From: Symbiodinium natans
Taxonomy: Eukaryota; Sar; Dinophyceae; Suessiales; Symbiodiniaceae
Reading direction: 5' to 3'
DNA: 44,587 nucleotides
Assembly (NCBI GenBank): GCA_905221605.1
Contig: CAJNDS010002112.1
Location: 625,501-670,087, forward strand
Part shown: positions 1-10,335 of the stretch, piece after piece
Numbering within the stretch: position 1 is the stretch's first letter
How the letters are laid out: each line of letters begins with the position of its first letter
The notes under the pieces: generated by a model
Told to the model about the DNA's origin: nothing
The model's input: the letters and a program-made list of their open reading frames with translations, nothing else
The model's database searches: none
Translations under genes and position numbers: made by a program

Positions 1-354
1 CGCCGAGGATGATGGCATGCGCGATGAGATCCGCGGAAGGATACCCCTGGCAGGCCAGCCCCCTACGAAGCCCAAGCTTGCTATTTTGTGTTGGGCGAGT
101 CTTTGAGCGTCCTAAATCCTAAGCCCTCAGCGTGCAGGTCTCTTTTCGGAGCCGTGGCAGGAGATGTCGATTTTTGTCTGCCGCCTGTTTGGTGCAGCCT
201 TGTCTGCCGTGCCGTGCAGTGCAGTGCCGCGCAAAGCCTCATCCCATCACTCAACTCAAAATCCTACTAAGAACCAAACCAGCCCTGTAACATTGTTTGA
301 TGACCCGCAGTGGAAGTTAGAGTTTTTTGCTGGCGTTAGCTGGATCCCCGCGCC
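1..354. other. Gene-free stretch at the window start
   Basis: No convincing coding region is visible. Short open frames here show no domain, no repeat conservation and no homology to other parts of the window. There is a small GC-rich GTGCCGTGCAGTGCAGTGC run near 208-228. Confidence 0.5.
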
Positions 355-468
355 TTACTTGGAGGTTCATGGTACTTATGAACCAATTACTATGAGGACA
401 CTTAAGTGGCTTATAAGTGGGTGATGAGTACAGTTTTAATTTGTTAGCAAGTAACGTAAGCAGGAGCC
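355..468 (+). mobile_element. Family C short inverted-repeat element, 5' end preserved
   Basis: The left end reads ACTTGGAGGTTCATGGTACTTAT, matching the perfect terminal inverted repeat of the intronic element at 22322-22470. The inside shares runs such as cttataagtgggt and gtacagt with other members. The right end has decayed (ttagcaagtaacgtaagcagg), so this is probably an old, non-intronic copy. Confidence 0.5.
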
Positions 469-1591
469 GGGGCGGCCCTACTGCATCCGACTGGGACGCG
501 ACATTGTCAGCTCACACCTGAGTTGGACAATACATCGGAGGGTCACGCTCGAGATGCGGCTGCGAAATAGGGCATGTTGGGGTTTAGGGTTGCAAACCCT
601 GCTGCAAAATCGCAAGTCGGGTGCTTGGAATCGTAACTTCAGTTATCGCCCGAAATCCCCACGCCCACATCCTACCGCCATCACGACAGTAGGCATCATC
701 ATCTCAGCTGGCACATTTACAAAAAGTGCTTGGGCCACATCTGAAGCAACAGCAGAAGAGACACTAATCCCTAGCCCTCACCTCAAAACATGCCGAAACG
801 CGAGCCCACTGCGCCCGAAAAGCTTCCATCCCAGGTTGCAAGACCGAGGCGGAGCAGCAGCCCCTCGACTCAGCCAGGGCGCGCTTTTTGGTGCTTCGAA
901 TCGGTTTGGGGATCAGGGTGTGGGGTTTGGGGTTTAGGGTTTAGGGTTTGAGGTTTAGGGTTTGGGGGTTTAGGGTTGAGTGTGTAGGGTTTAGGTCTCA
1001 GGGTTTAGGCATTGAGGCTTGGCTATGGCTCAAGGCTTTCGACTACGAAGCTAGTGTGCAAAACTAGCTGTAGCTAGCATGTAATTCCCTCAGCACCTTC
1101 GCTGATGCAAACTGAGAACAGCGGAAAAGTTCGGAGAAATCTCATATCTTGCTTTGCTCATTCGCGTCGACTCTCCGGCAAACTGGAAGGCGAGGCTGCT
1201 ACGTCCAAGCTGAAATGCATGCCGCAAAAAACACATCAGTGTGCTCGATGTGCTGAGCGGCTCTGTAGGAGCTCTCCCTAAACCCTAAACCGTAACCTGA
1301 ATGGAAGAAAGGTTAAAGCTTAGCTTGCCGGCCTCGTTGGCATTGGAAGTGCCTTCTTTGTTGTGGGAGGCAAGGGGTTTGAGGGGTTTGGGTATCGGGT
1401 GTTGGGGGAGTGAGGGTCAAAAAGTCAAAAGGCCCCAAAGGATGACAAGGTTTCTTTCTCAAAGGTTCAAAGAGGGTCTAGGAGGGTTTAGGGTTTAGGG
1501 TTTAGGGTTTAGGGGGTTTAGGGTTTGGGGTGCTGAAGCCGCTAGTGTTCAGGGCTTCGTGCCTTTATTAGGGTCGTTCTCCCTGCAACCC
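469..1591. other. Gene-free stretch with short telomere-like tracts
   Basis: This holds degenerate TTTAGGG runs at about 918-978 and 1486-1532, mixed with gtttggg, gtttgagg and ggtttcag variants. The intervening sequence is unique. Small open frames (for example 554-937) have no recognisable domain and are not supported as genes. Confidence 0.5.
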
Positions 1592-1725
1592 GAGAGGCCT
1601 TACCCCAAAACCCAAAACCCTAAGCCCTAAACCCCAAACCCTGCACCCCAAACCCAAAAACCCTAAACCCTAAATCCGAAACCCTTTGTCCTAAACCCTA
1701 AACCCTGAACCTAAACTGCAAAAAA
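1592..1725 (-). repeat. Degenerate CCCTAAA telomere-like tract
   Basis: Units drift between CCCTAAA, CCCCAAA, CCCAAAA and CCCGAAA. The tract precedes the main array and is separated from it by about 80 bp of GC-rich unique sequence. Confidence 0.75.
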
Positions 1726-1808
1726 CCTCCGGGCACTTCCAAGAAGGAAGTGGCTGCAAGCCATCCGCGCGGCGGCCCGGCCTGATGGGTCTTTCCGCGC
1801 AGGTGGGG

Positions 1809-2146
1809 CCCTAAACCCTAAACCCTAAACCCTAAACCCTAAACCCTAAACCCTAAACCCTAAACCCTAAACCCTAAACCCTAAACCCTAAACCCTAAAC
1901 CCTAAACCCTAAACCCTAAACCCTAAACCCTAAACCCTAAAAACCCTAAACCCTAACCCTAAACCCTAAACCCTAAACCCTAAACCCCCTAAACCCTAAA
2001 CCCTAAACCCTAAACCTAACCCTAAAACCCTAAAACCCTAAACCCTAAACCCGAAACCCTAAACCCAAACCCTAAACCCAAACCCTAAACCCTAAACCCT
2101 AACCCTAAACCCTAAACCCTAAACCCTAAACCCTAAACCCTAAACC

Positions 2147-2220
<74 letters not shown>

Positions 2221-2303
2221 ACCCTAAACCCTAAACCCTCAACCTTAAGCCCTAAGCCCTAAACCCTAAACCCTAAACCCGAAGCCCTAAACCCTAAACC
2301 TGG
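1809..2303 (-). repeat. Main interstitial telomeric array (CCCTAAA)n with a CCCTCAA sub-array
   Basis: About 18 nearly perfect CCCTAAA heptamers come first (1809-1937). Mixed units follow with 6-, 7- and 8-base periods. From 2145 to 2222 there are about 11 consecutive copies of the single-base variant CCCTCAA, then mixed units again. Unique sequence lies on both sides, so this is an internal array, not a chromosome end. The block of identical variants implies local amplification after the mutation arose, by slippage or unequal exchange. Confidence 0.95.
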
Positions 2304-2383
2304 GCAGGTCCCGCGGCCGGGGAGGCCCAGGACGAAGCCGCGTCGAGGACGCTCAGATGATGCTTTGTAGTGGTCGTTCCCCG

Positions 2384-2575
2384 CCTAAACCCTAAACCCT
2401 AAACCTGAAGCCCTAAACCCTAAACCCGAAACCCTAAGCCCTAAGCCCTAAACCCTAAGCCCTAGACTCAAAATCCTAAACGCGGAGCCCTAAACCCGAA
2501 GCCCTAAACCCTAAACCCTAAATCCTTTACCCTAAACCCTAAACCCTTAACCCTAAACTAAGCCCTGAACCCTGA
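2384..2575 (-). repeat. Degenerate CCCTAAA tract
   Basis: Units alternate among CCCTAAA, CCCTAAG, CCCGAAG and CCTGAAG. An 80-bp GC-rich spacer separates it from the main array. Confidence 0.8.
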
Positions 2576-3014
2576 GCCAGTCCTCAGGCCCGCGGCCTCC
2601 CCACACACCCAGGGTTTTTCGTGTGTTGACCCTTAGGGTTTATGCTCAGAAGGGGCTTTGGGTTTAGGGTTTCGGGTTTAAGGATAATTTCAGAGGGTTT
2701 AGATGCTACCCTCCTCGGTTTAGCGGATTGTTTGCCAGCAGGAGCTTGAATGGAGGTGCCTGTGATGATGGCAGGAAGCGTCCCGTGGATTGCAACGGTC
2801 GGCAGGCGCGATCTTGGGCTAGGAACGTTTCGGGCCCAGCGGACTGAGTTTGAGGCGGGGTTGGGGTTTGCGGCTTAGGGTTGGTTGGGAGACGGCCTCA
2901 TCTCCCCATGACGGCATCATGACGGTTTAAAGGTTTTCGGCAGCTGGGGGTTTAGGGCTCTTGATCCAGATTGGGATGTTCCCCTTATACTACCAGTGCC
3001 CAAGGGCCACAAAT
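2576..3014. other. Gene-free spacer
   Basis: Unique sequence with a few single TTTAGGG-like units around 2637-2705 and 2860-2955. No coding region, RNA gene or long repeat is recognised. Confidence 0.45.
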
Positions 3015-3113
3015 GGGGGTTTACGAGAAGGGGGGGTTAAAAAAGACTCCCCAAATAGTAGGATTCCCGTTATACTAAGGACCCTAAAGAGGTACCCGAA
3101 CTTCGGAAACCAC
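3015..3113 (+). mobile_element. Family A short inverted-repeat (introner-like) element
   Basis: It begins GGGGGTTTACGAGAA and ends CTTCGGAAACCACC, an imperfect terminal inverted repeat. The 5-bp direct repeat CAAAT lies immediately on both sides (3010-3014 and 3114-3118). The inside shares the order gactccccaaatagtaggattcccgttata..aaggaccct..ggtaccc with copies at 15332, 22831 (inverted) and 37943. No host gene is visible here. Confidence 0.7.
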
Positions 3114-3282
3114 CAAATAAGTACCCTCCCACTCACAAGATGCAACTCTCAAACCTCCCGAACACTGAAGAGCCAAGTCTTAGACCTTCAGCCTTTTTGG
3201 GTGAACGGTTACAGTAACCCTTTTTTTGGCCAGGGCAGTCAGCAGCTAGGTAGACCTGCAACAAATACGGTAGGTGGCGGCA

Positions 3283-3371
3283 GAATTACTAATAGTATTC
3301 CCTTATGGTCCCTGTTTTTACTATGCTAGAATATCTCCCCAGAACCCTGTTCTAATTGTTAAGGCCCCCAT
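3283..3371 (+). mobile_element. Family B short element
   Basis: The run attactaatagtattccc followed by ttatggtccct, then aaccctgttctaattgttaaggccccc, matches elements at 15581-15686, 19231-19327 (inverted) and the tandem pair at 30799-30939. It lies about 170 bp after a family A element, the same A-then-B order seen at 15332-15686. Confidence 0.6.
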
Positions 3372-3460
3372 GCCGCTCCAGGACCCAGAGCTTGTCCTCC
3401 TGAACCCGGAGGGTACCCAGAAGGTGCCCCAGGGGCCTCCTGAAGTGATGTTGTGCTTTA

Positions 3461-3486
3461 GGGTTTAGGGTTTAGGGTTTAGGGTT
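3461..3486 (+). repeat. Short TTTAGGG tract
   Basis: Nearly four perfect TTTAGGG units, ending directly at the start of a diverged family C element. Confidence 0.85.
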
Positions 3487-3616
3487 TACTTGGAGGCCTG
3501 TTAGTCCCCATTGAGGACTGTTAGTGAAAGGGGGAGCATCTCAAAGTCTACTCATAACCTAATTGGAAGTACAGTTATCGTTGGGGTTATTAAGTACCCT
3601 GAAGCTCCAAGCATTC
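3487..3616 (+). mobile_element. Diverged family C element
   Basis: The left end is tacttggaggcctgtt. The right end is ttattaagtaccctgaagctccaag, an imperfect inverted copy of the left. Internal runs (ctcataacct, gtacagttatcgttgggg) match the intact copy at 22322-22470. Confidence 0.55.
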
Positions 3617-3674
3617 GAGGGCCTCTAAGGGTTAATAGGGTTTAGGGCCGACGCAAACAAGCCCGGGTTTCTCG

Positions 3675-3803
3675 CCCTAAACCCTAAACCTTAAACCCTA
3701 AACCCTAAACCCTAAACCCTAAACCCTACACCCTACACCCCAAACCCTAACCCTAAACAACCCTAAACCCTAAACCCTAAACCGTAAACCCTAAACCCTA
3801 AAC
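3675..3803 (-). repeat. CCCTAAA telomere-like array
   Basis: About 17 units, mostly CCCTAAA, with a few CCCTACA and CCCCAAA variants in the middle. Confidence 0.9.
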
Positions 3804-5647
3804 AGTAGGGTTTTAAGCGGACCTCAGAGGGACGCAAAGCTTGTTGATTCAACAACCAAGCGTCCGAGAGGGTTGAGGCTTCCAGCGAGGCCGCCATCGC
3901 CTGTAAGAGTGGTTGAGGCCGTTGAGAAGAGCGTGTTCCTACTTGAAACTCTGCACTCGAAGTGTGCTGAGAATGCAAAACGTACTGCAAAAAATGCATG
4001 GCAATCACGCACGCGGCATGTCACAGCACGTGGTTTTCAAAATAGAAAACCTGAAGGAATGCGTATGCTTATTTCCTCTACCTGCCAATGCGGAAACCTG
4101 CGTTTCTGCGCATTTTCCTTGACCTTTTTATAGAAAGACATGTTTCTTATTCAAATGATTAAGCTGTAGAGGCCATAGATGTTGTCCTGTTCCTATGAAA
4201 AGATGGACATGCGTGGCAATTGAGGGCTCCAAGAGTACGTGTTCTTCATCCAAATTGTTGACCAGATGGCATCACATCAGTGAGTCAATCCCAAAAAGAA
4301 GGACGGGCGCGCACACGCCATTGTTTGTTGGTTGATTGTTTCTTGTTGCAGTTCGGTCGGGGTTCCTTCAAGTCTTGCCATTCAACTGCAGTAGTAATTC
4401 ATGTGAGGAAGTCTCCCAGTCTGCTGCTGACGGCTCCATCAGGTGTTGCCCTGGCGACACGCGGCGACCGTTCAAGTCCAGCCGTCGCGCCCGGCCATGC
4501 TGCTAGTGCTGGACTGCACGGGGTTTGAACAAGGGTCCCGAGTTTTGTCGATTTACGGTACAAGGCGAGCCAATGCAAGCCTGAAAACATACATCGTGCC
4601 CAGCTTCTGCAGAGTAGCTGACCCAGAATCCTCCCTTGGCTTAGGCGCCTGTACTCTTGGCTGTCCTTAATCGCCTGATGCACCGGCTTCATCTGAGTGT
4701 GTGAGTCGAAATGTTGGACTCCTAGACTAAGCCCTAAACCTTAGAAGCAAAACAGATTTGTGGGCTTCAGAAAGCCGGGGGGCAATCAGTCCGCCCCTGG
4801 CAAGGATGGGCCTCGCAGTCAAATGCAGGCTGGGCTTGGAGCTTTGGGCTCAGGGTAGGTGTAGGATCTAGAGGGTTTAGGGTGTTGCAAAGAGGGGTTT
4901 AGGGTGTCAGAGTCCAAAGTTTACCCTTCTGAATGCCCCCCGAAATAAGATACTGGCCCTTCCGAAGGGGCACAGCCCCTGCATGTAGCCCCTCCGCTTC
5001 TTCTAATAGCGCCCAGGAGCCACCATGTAGCAAACCCTAAAGTCCCTGAAGCGCGATTTGAGCTTCGCCTTCCTGTGCGTGAGGCCCTTTGCCGGCTCGC
5101 CGTCGAGCGCTGCGTGCCTGGCATCCACGCCCTCCCTGTCACTCCGACTTGTGTTGCGGGGTTTCGGGTCTTTAGGGTTTCGGGGTTTACTCTAGGGTAG
5201 GCTGGTAGGCACTTGAGTCTGAGGCGGTTGGTGAAGTTGAGTTTGGAGGAAGTCAAGTCGTTGTCAGGTGGGGCCGCGTGTTGATTCCTGGGAAGCTACC
5301 CATGCAGAAGCGTTCTCCATCTTTCGCTTGTTGCTGCACCCAACTCAAAAAACGGAGATCCTGGGCAATTTTTGGGTTTAGGGCTTAGGGGCTCGCGGGC
5401 GTGGCTAGCTACATGTTGCTGTTTTGCGCAGTCTCAACAGCCGGCATGCATCGGACGGTGGCGCCCCTGACAGTCTTGGCCGCCCGAGGGGCGAGGCATG
5501 GCGAGGCCCTGCAGCCCCGGGGAACAATGCTTGTAGTGTGAGCTGCAGCGGGATGCCTGGGCCAGAGACCACCAGCAGCGCCGGCGCTGGCTTGGCTGAA
5601 GCCATGCGCCGGCTCCCTCGTGCAGAGGGCGGGAGCTCGCGGGCTTC
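3804..5647. other. Gene-free stretch
   Basis: Overlapping short open frames exist on both strands (for example around 3873-4133 and 4280-4692), but none shows a domain, transmembrane pattern or a copy elsewhere in the window. Isolated TTTAGGG units appear near 4870-4906 and 5170-5190. Confidence 0.4.
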
Positions 5648-5712
5648 CCAAAATAGGGACCCCTGATGTAGACCCCAAACTGGACCCCAATCAGCTACCC
5701 CGAATATCGTAA
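5648..5712 (+). mobile_element. Degraded family A element
   Basis: Recognisable order: cttcccaaaatagggacccctgatgtagaccccaaa, then ggaccccaat and ctaccccgaatatcg. The middle (tagtaggattccctt) is missing, so the copy is internally deleted. Confidence 0.5.
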
Positions 5713-6131
5713 CCTGAACTCCTTACCAAGCCCTGAACCCTGGCTCCGCTTGCAGCCAGGTCGAGCCGCTGGGGAGGGGTGCGGGCCTCCAGTTCTCGGG
5801 GGCCCAAATGCTCGGGGAGTTTGCTTCCCTGGAGGATTGGGAGGGTGTGGTTCGGAGGGTACATAAAGAGAGTTTAGGGTTTAGGGCGGGGTTCTGCTAT
5901 CCATCGTGTGTGCGTGTTTGAAGTGGTCCCCTCGAGTTACCGAGTTTCTTGAGCAAGGCGTGGACACGCAGTCACCAGCACTGAGTATCCGTGTGCTCAC
6001 ACCCTGGGGGCGATTGCACAAGTCCTGATGCAAAAAGGGCGGGGTTCTGGTTAAGATTCCGGTGGCAAAGGCTGTAGTGCAGTCACGTGCGCTTTTGGGG
6101 GTCCCCAAGCCCTGCAGGATCCTACCGCGAT
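5713..6131. other. Gene-free spacer
   Basis: Unique sequence with one TTTAGGG-like unit near 5874. No coding region is recognised. Confidence 0.4.
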
Positions 6132-6183
6132 AGGGTTCAGGGTTTGGGGTTTAGGGTTTAGGGTTTAGGGTTTAGGGTTTAGA
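6132..6183 (+). repeat. TTTAGGG tract
   Basis: About seven units in the TTTAGGG orientation, facing the large CCCTAAA array 180 bp downstream. Confidence 0.85.
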
Positions 6184-6363
6184 GCCCTTAGGGCCTTAGG
6201 GTTTAGAGCCCAATCACGGGCACGTTTCCGAGGTGTCTCCGAGGCCGAGTGCTCGCTTCGGGTGGCTGCGCTGCATGTCGCCGCATGCGGCTGCTCTCGC
6301 CCTAAGCCCGTAGCATCCCTGAGCCAAAAAGCTTCAGGGTGTCAGCTTCAGGGTTTCTAGGGT

Positions 6364-6678
6364 CCCTAAACCCTAAACCCTAAACCCTAAACCCTAAACC
6401 CTAAACCCTAAACCCTAAACCCTAAACCCTAAACCCTAAACCCTAAACCCTAAACCCTAAACCCTAAACCCTAAACCCTAAACCCTAAACCCTAACCCTA
6501 CACCCTAAACCCTACCCTAAACCCTACACCCTACACCCTACACCCTACACCCTACACCCCAAACCCTAAACCCTAAACCCTAAACCCTAAACCCTAAACC
6601 CTAAACCCTAAACCCTAAACCCTAAACCCTAAACCCTACACCCTAAACCCTAAACCCTAAACCCTAAACACTAAACCC
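6364..6678 (-). repeat. Large interstitial CCCTAAA array with a CCCTACA block
   Basis: About 44 units. A run of CCCTACA variants sits at about 6520-6557 inside otherwise perfect CCCTAAA. A further degenerate tract lies at 6793-6850. Unique sequence lies on both sides. Confidence 0.95.
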
Positions 6679-6961
6679 CAGGATGCGAACTCTTGACGCC
6701 TGAGGTTGAAGTCCTCAGCAGCAGCCTTGTCCACGCTGCAATGGCCTCATCTTCGCTTGGGGCCATGGGCCCTGGACTTAGTTTCAAATACCCGAAACCC
6801 CGAAACCCCGAAACCCTAAACCCTAAACCCTAAACCTTAAACCCTAGACCCCAAACTCTAACTCTAACTGTCCCAAAAGGTCTGATGGAAGGCGTATGGA
6901 TGAAGCCCTTGCGACGCCCAACGCTCTCAACTCCCATAACGAGAGCCATCTCCGACCGGTT

Positions 6962-7034
6962 CGGGTTTGGGGTTTAGGGTTTAGGGTTTAGGGTTTAGGG
7001 TTTAGCAAAAAGGGTTTAGGGTTTCGGATTTAGG
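6962..7034 (+). repeat. TTTAGGG tract interrupted by gcaaaaag
   Basis: Six units, then TTTAGCAAAAAGGGTTTAGGG, then degenerate units. The same GCAAAA-GGGTTT junction recurs beside other tracts (for example 14026 and 18885). Confidence 0.85.
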
Positions 7035-8950
7035 GTTTGGTTTTCGGTGCCCGCTGATGCCATCGTGGCCGGCCCCTGTGGTCCGGGGGGGGGGGGGGGG
7101 CAGCCGGGGGCCCTAAAGCCGGGCACTGTTGCCGAGGTGCAGCCTTCGTCTTCATCTGGTGGTGCAGTTCCTTTATGTATGCCGCCGTGCCCTCAGGTTT
7201 TGAGAGTAGCTTTCCAGACAGAAGAAACGTACAGTTCCTTAAGAGTTTTCAGTTAACAAGAATCCGAGCAGATCCGTGCCACGCTTTGAGCCCCGCCTTT
7301 TTTTTGGTTCAGACTCGCGAGGTGGCCGGCTTGCCGCTGGCACTTTATTGGATTCAGTCCCAGCGAGTTCAGCAGGTCACATTTAAAGCACCGCGGCCTG
7401 CACCACAGCGCTCCTTTAGCACAGTGGCTTGTGGAGTTTTGCCTCTTAGAACCAAGCCCTAAACCCTAATCTCTAGAGCCGAAGCCCGAAACCCTAACCT
7501 TGGGAACAACACAATCCTAACCCTAAACCAGAACGGTTTCGGAAATAGGCTTCACCAGGAAGTTGGTTCTACAATATATGGACCGCGCACACCCCAAACC
7601 CTAAAGCTACGTGGGTGGCAAAAAAAGACCATGCGTGTGCTCCAAAAAACCCTAAACCCTAACCTAATCAAACCCTAAACAGCCCTAAACCCTAATTGAA
7701 CCCTAAGCAGCCCTAAACCCCAAACCCTAAACCCTAGTGAGCCCAGGCTGAGCAGCTGGTGAGAGTTGAGTCATTCTCGCGGCAAGCCTCTTGGCATGGG
7801 CTCCCGACCCGAAAGACTCAAAGCCGAGGCTTCGCAGGGGGGAGTTGGGTTTTGGGGTGCTTAAGGTTTAAGGGTCTAAGGGTCTAAGGGTTTTAGGGTT
7901 AAGGGTTTACAAGTATTCTGGCTGATTGGCTCCCACAGTCCAGATGCCAAAAAAGGGTTTCGGGTTTTAGGGTGACGGGTTTAGGTTTAGGATCTTGGCC
8001 CCCAACGCAAGTGTCTTGTCGAGAAGCCAAGCTTGCCTTCGCGGTGCAAAAGCCCAACACCTCCCCCCCCAAACCCCCCTCCCAGACGCCCCAAGCCCCC
8101 ACTGCGAAGCGTCTCAAGTCGAGATCGGTTAGCCTCCACGTGCGACCGAGACGAAGCCTGCGCAGCACCCAGGTCCCCAGCCCTGCGCGGAGCCCCTCCG
8201 CAGCCGCAACGCGCAACGCGTGCGACGAGGGCGACGGGCAGGAGGCGCGCGAGGTTGCCCCGCGCTGGTCGGGCACTTGGGTGCTGGAGCCTGGGCTTTC
8301 TAGTCGTAGTTGCAGGGGTTATTATAGGGTTAATGAAGGGTTCAGTCCCAGCACGGAGCCTGGGTTCAAAGAGGGATTTAAGGGGGCTTGGGGCTGGCAT
8401 TTGGGTGGGTTACTCGGCTACTACTTCCTGGCAGGCCGGTGTTGCACATACCTGCCTTAAGCCGTTTGAGGAGGTTGTACGTCTCATGTGCAGCAGTGTC
8501 AGGGTTTCAGGGTTGGGGTGTTGAGGTTGGTGAACTGATTCACTGTGGTTCAATGCTGGTTTTCAGCACATGTTGGTGATTACTTGCAGTGTGGCCGAAA
8601 CAGCATGGCGGAAGAAGCTGGTTCTAGATGTCTTTTGGTATTTGGGGGTGTGGTGTAGCCGAATGATTCTTGCGCATCGGGTGGTGCAAAAGGCTTCCAG
8701 ACCGATTCACCACAGATTCAAGGGTGGCTGCTTCGGGGTTTAGGGCTTAGGGGTTCAGGGTTTAGGGCCCAGGCTACTCAAGCTTCCTTCAATCCTTCCA
8801 AGCAAAAAGGTGTCGTTCCATGAGCATCCCCCAGTCGAGCGGTGAAGCCAAGTTCCGAATCCCAAGGACAAGAGCTGCAGTGAGAAGTACGAACCCATCC
8901 TGAAGGACCCCTGGTCATGGGCTGACGTAACAACGTCGTGGCAGAAAGGG
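7035..8950. other. Gene-free stretch
   Basis: Contains a G-run at about 7085-7100 and degenerate CCCTAAA-like sequence at 7458-7740. A GC-rich segment at 7990-8300 is open in several frames on both strands, as expected of GC-rich DNA lacking stops. No domain is recognised in any frame, so no gene is called. Confidence 0.4.
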
Positions 8951-9235
8951 CCTTCTCTTTCCTTTTCTCTCTCTGTCTCTCTGTGTCTCTCTGTGTCTGT
9001 CTGTGTCTCTTTGCGTCTCTCTGTGTCTCTCTGTGTGTCTCTCTGTGTCTCTCTGCGTCTCTCTGTGTCTCTCTGTCTCTCTCTGTCTCTCTCTGTCTCT
9101 CTCTCGCTCTCGCTCTCGCTCTCGCTCTCGCTCTCGCTCTCGCTCTCGCTCTCGCTCTCGCTCTCGCTCTCGCTCTCGCTTTCGCTCACTCTCTCTCTCT
9201 CTCTGTCTTTTTCTCTGGCTCTGTCTCTGTGTCTG
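8951..9235 (+). repeat. Pyrimidine-rich microsatellite: TCTCTGTG-type and (TCTCGC)14
   Basis: 8960-9100 is TCTCTGTG/TCTCTGCG-type. 9102-9186 is an almost perfect TCTCGC hexamer array of about 14 units. 9187-9235 returns to TCTCTG types. All six frames are open through it, producing low-complexity Ser/Leu/Arg/Glu translations that are artefacts. Confidence 0.95.
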
Positions 9236-9972
9236 TTTGGGCCTCGCAGAAGCAGAGCGAACTGCAAGAACTTCCTTAAACCTCTGGCTCCCGTCATAGC
9301 GCTTGCCATTCAATCTTCGAGCCCCAAGTCAAGCCCGTCAGCCAACCCTGCCCTCGACTGCAACGACACGACGCAGCCGCCATAAGCAAAAAACATCATT
9401 CATGATTGTTTTCATCTGTAGGATTCCAGAACAATGTGAAGTCTTTTGTTAAAATCGGCATGTGATAACCTTGGCATCCTTGGCAGATGTCTTCGCTATC
9501 TCCTGGGCACGGAGGGCAGAGGTGTGAGGAAGGGTAGTTGTTGCGGCCCATATTCCGTTTTAAGGCTCTCCTAGCCCTGGCATGCGGATGTGCGGATCTC
9601 GTCACCTGGATAGAGGACATGGGAGTGAACTATTTGATTCGAAAGGCGGCAGACGCGAAGACGCCGCTTGGATCGCCTTATGCATCACTTGTGCTGTACC
9701 GTCTGCTTTAAGCTCGGTGGGTAGGGTTTTAGTACCTCAAGTATAATCTAGGCTTCCGTACTTTATCACCATCAATGAACCCTTCAACCACTCTTGGTGA
9801 CCTCGTTTCTCTTTGAAGGTCCGTGATGATCATCAGCAAGTCAGCAACTCATGTCAACTTTGTGGTGAAAAACCTTGTGACTTGGTAGGCCATTGAAGAA
9901 TGTTTTTTTTGCTGCGTATCTTCTCGATTCGGTGAATTAGTTGGATCATATTCAGGAACATGTTCAGAGGAT
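9236..9972. other. Gene-free spacer
   Basis: Unique sequence, AT-richer than its surroundings near 9740-9960. No coding or RNA gene is recognised. Confidence 0.4.
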
Positions 9973-10046
9973 CCCTAAACCCTAAACCCTAGACCTTAAC
10001 CCGAAACCCTAATCCCTAAACCCTAAACCTTAACCCTAAACCCTCA
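9973..10046 (-). repeat. Short degenerate CCCTAAA tract
   Basis: About ten units of CCCTAAA mixed with CCTTAAC and CCCGAAA. Confidence 0.75.
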
Positions 10047-10189
10047 AAGGGGTCAACGCAGGTGACCGTAGAGGACCTCCTGCCTATGGATGGCGCTTGG
10101 GTACCTAAGCCTGTCCCTCCGGCTGGTCGGATGCGTGGCGAGATGTGCCTTGGGCTTGACAGGTGCTGCCCCCATGAGGTCGTCGCCGC

Positions 10190-10284
10190 CATCATCATCA
10201 TCATATCATATCATATCATATCATATCATATCATATCATATCATATCATATCATATCATATCATATCATATCATATCATATCAT

Positions 10285-10334
<50 letters not shown>

Positions 10335-10335
10335 T
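10190..10335 (+). repeat. (TCATA)n followed by (ATC)n microsatellite
   Basis: The pentamer TCATA repeats about 17 times from 10203 to 10288, flanked by ATC trinucleotides that expand to about 16 units on the right (10286-10334). The pentamer array sits within the trinucleotide array, which suggests it arose from an ATCAT intermediate. Confidence 0.95.

Noticed and set aside
1020-1040. Relict dinoflagellate spliced leader (ATGGCTCAAGG here; CTGAGCCAAAAAGC at 6319)
   Set aside because: Only partial matches to the leader end are present and they are not next to any gene.
1809-2303. A true chromosome end
   Set aside because: The array has unique sequence on both sides, and arrays of both orientations recur throughout the window, so these are interstitial.
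7990-8530. Overlapping long frames on both strands in a GC-rich segment
   Set aside because: Open in at least three frames with no domain, no signal peptide and no repeated copy; best explained by base composition.
8755-9385. Ser/Leu/Arg/Glu-rich proteins on both strands
   Set aside because: They are translations of the TCTCTG/TCTCGC microsatellite, open in all frames by composition.
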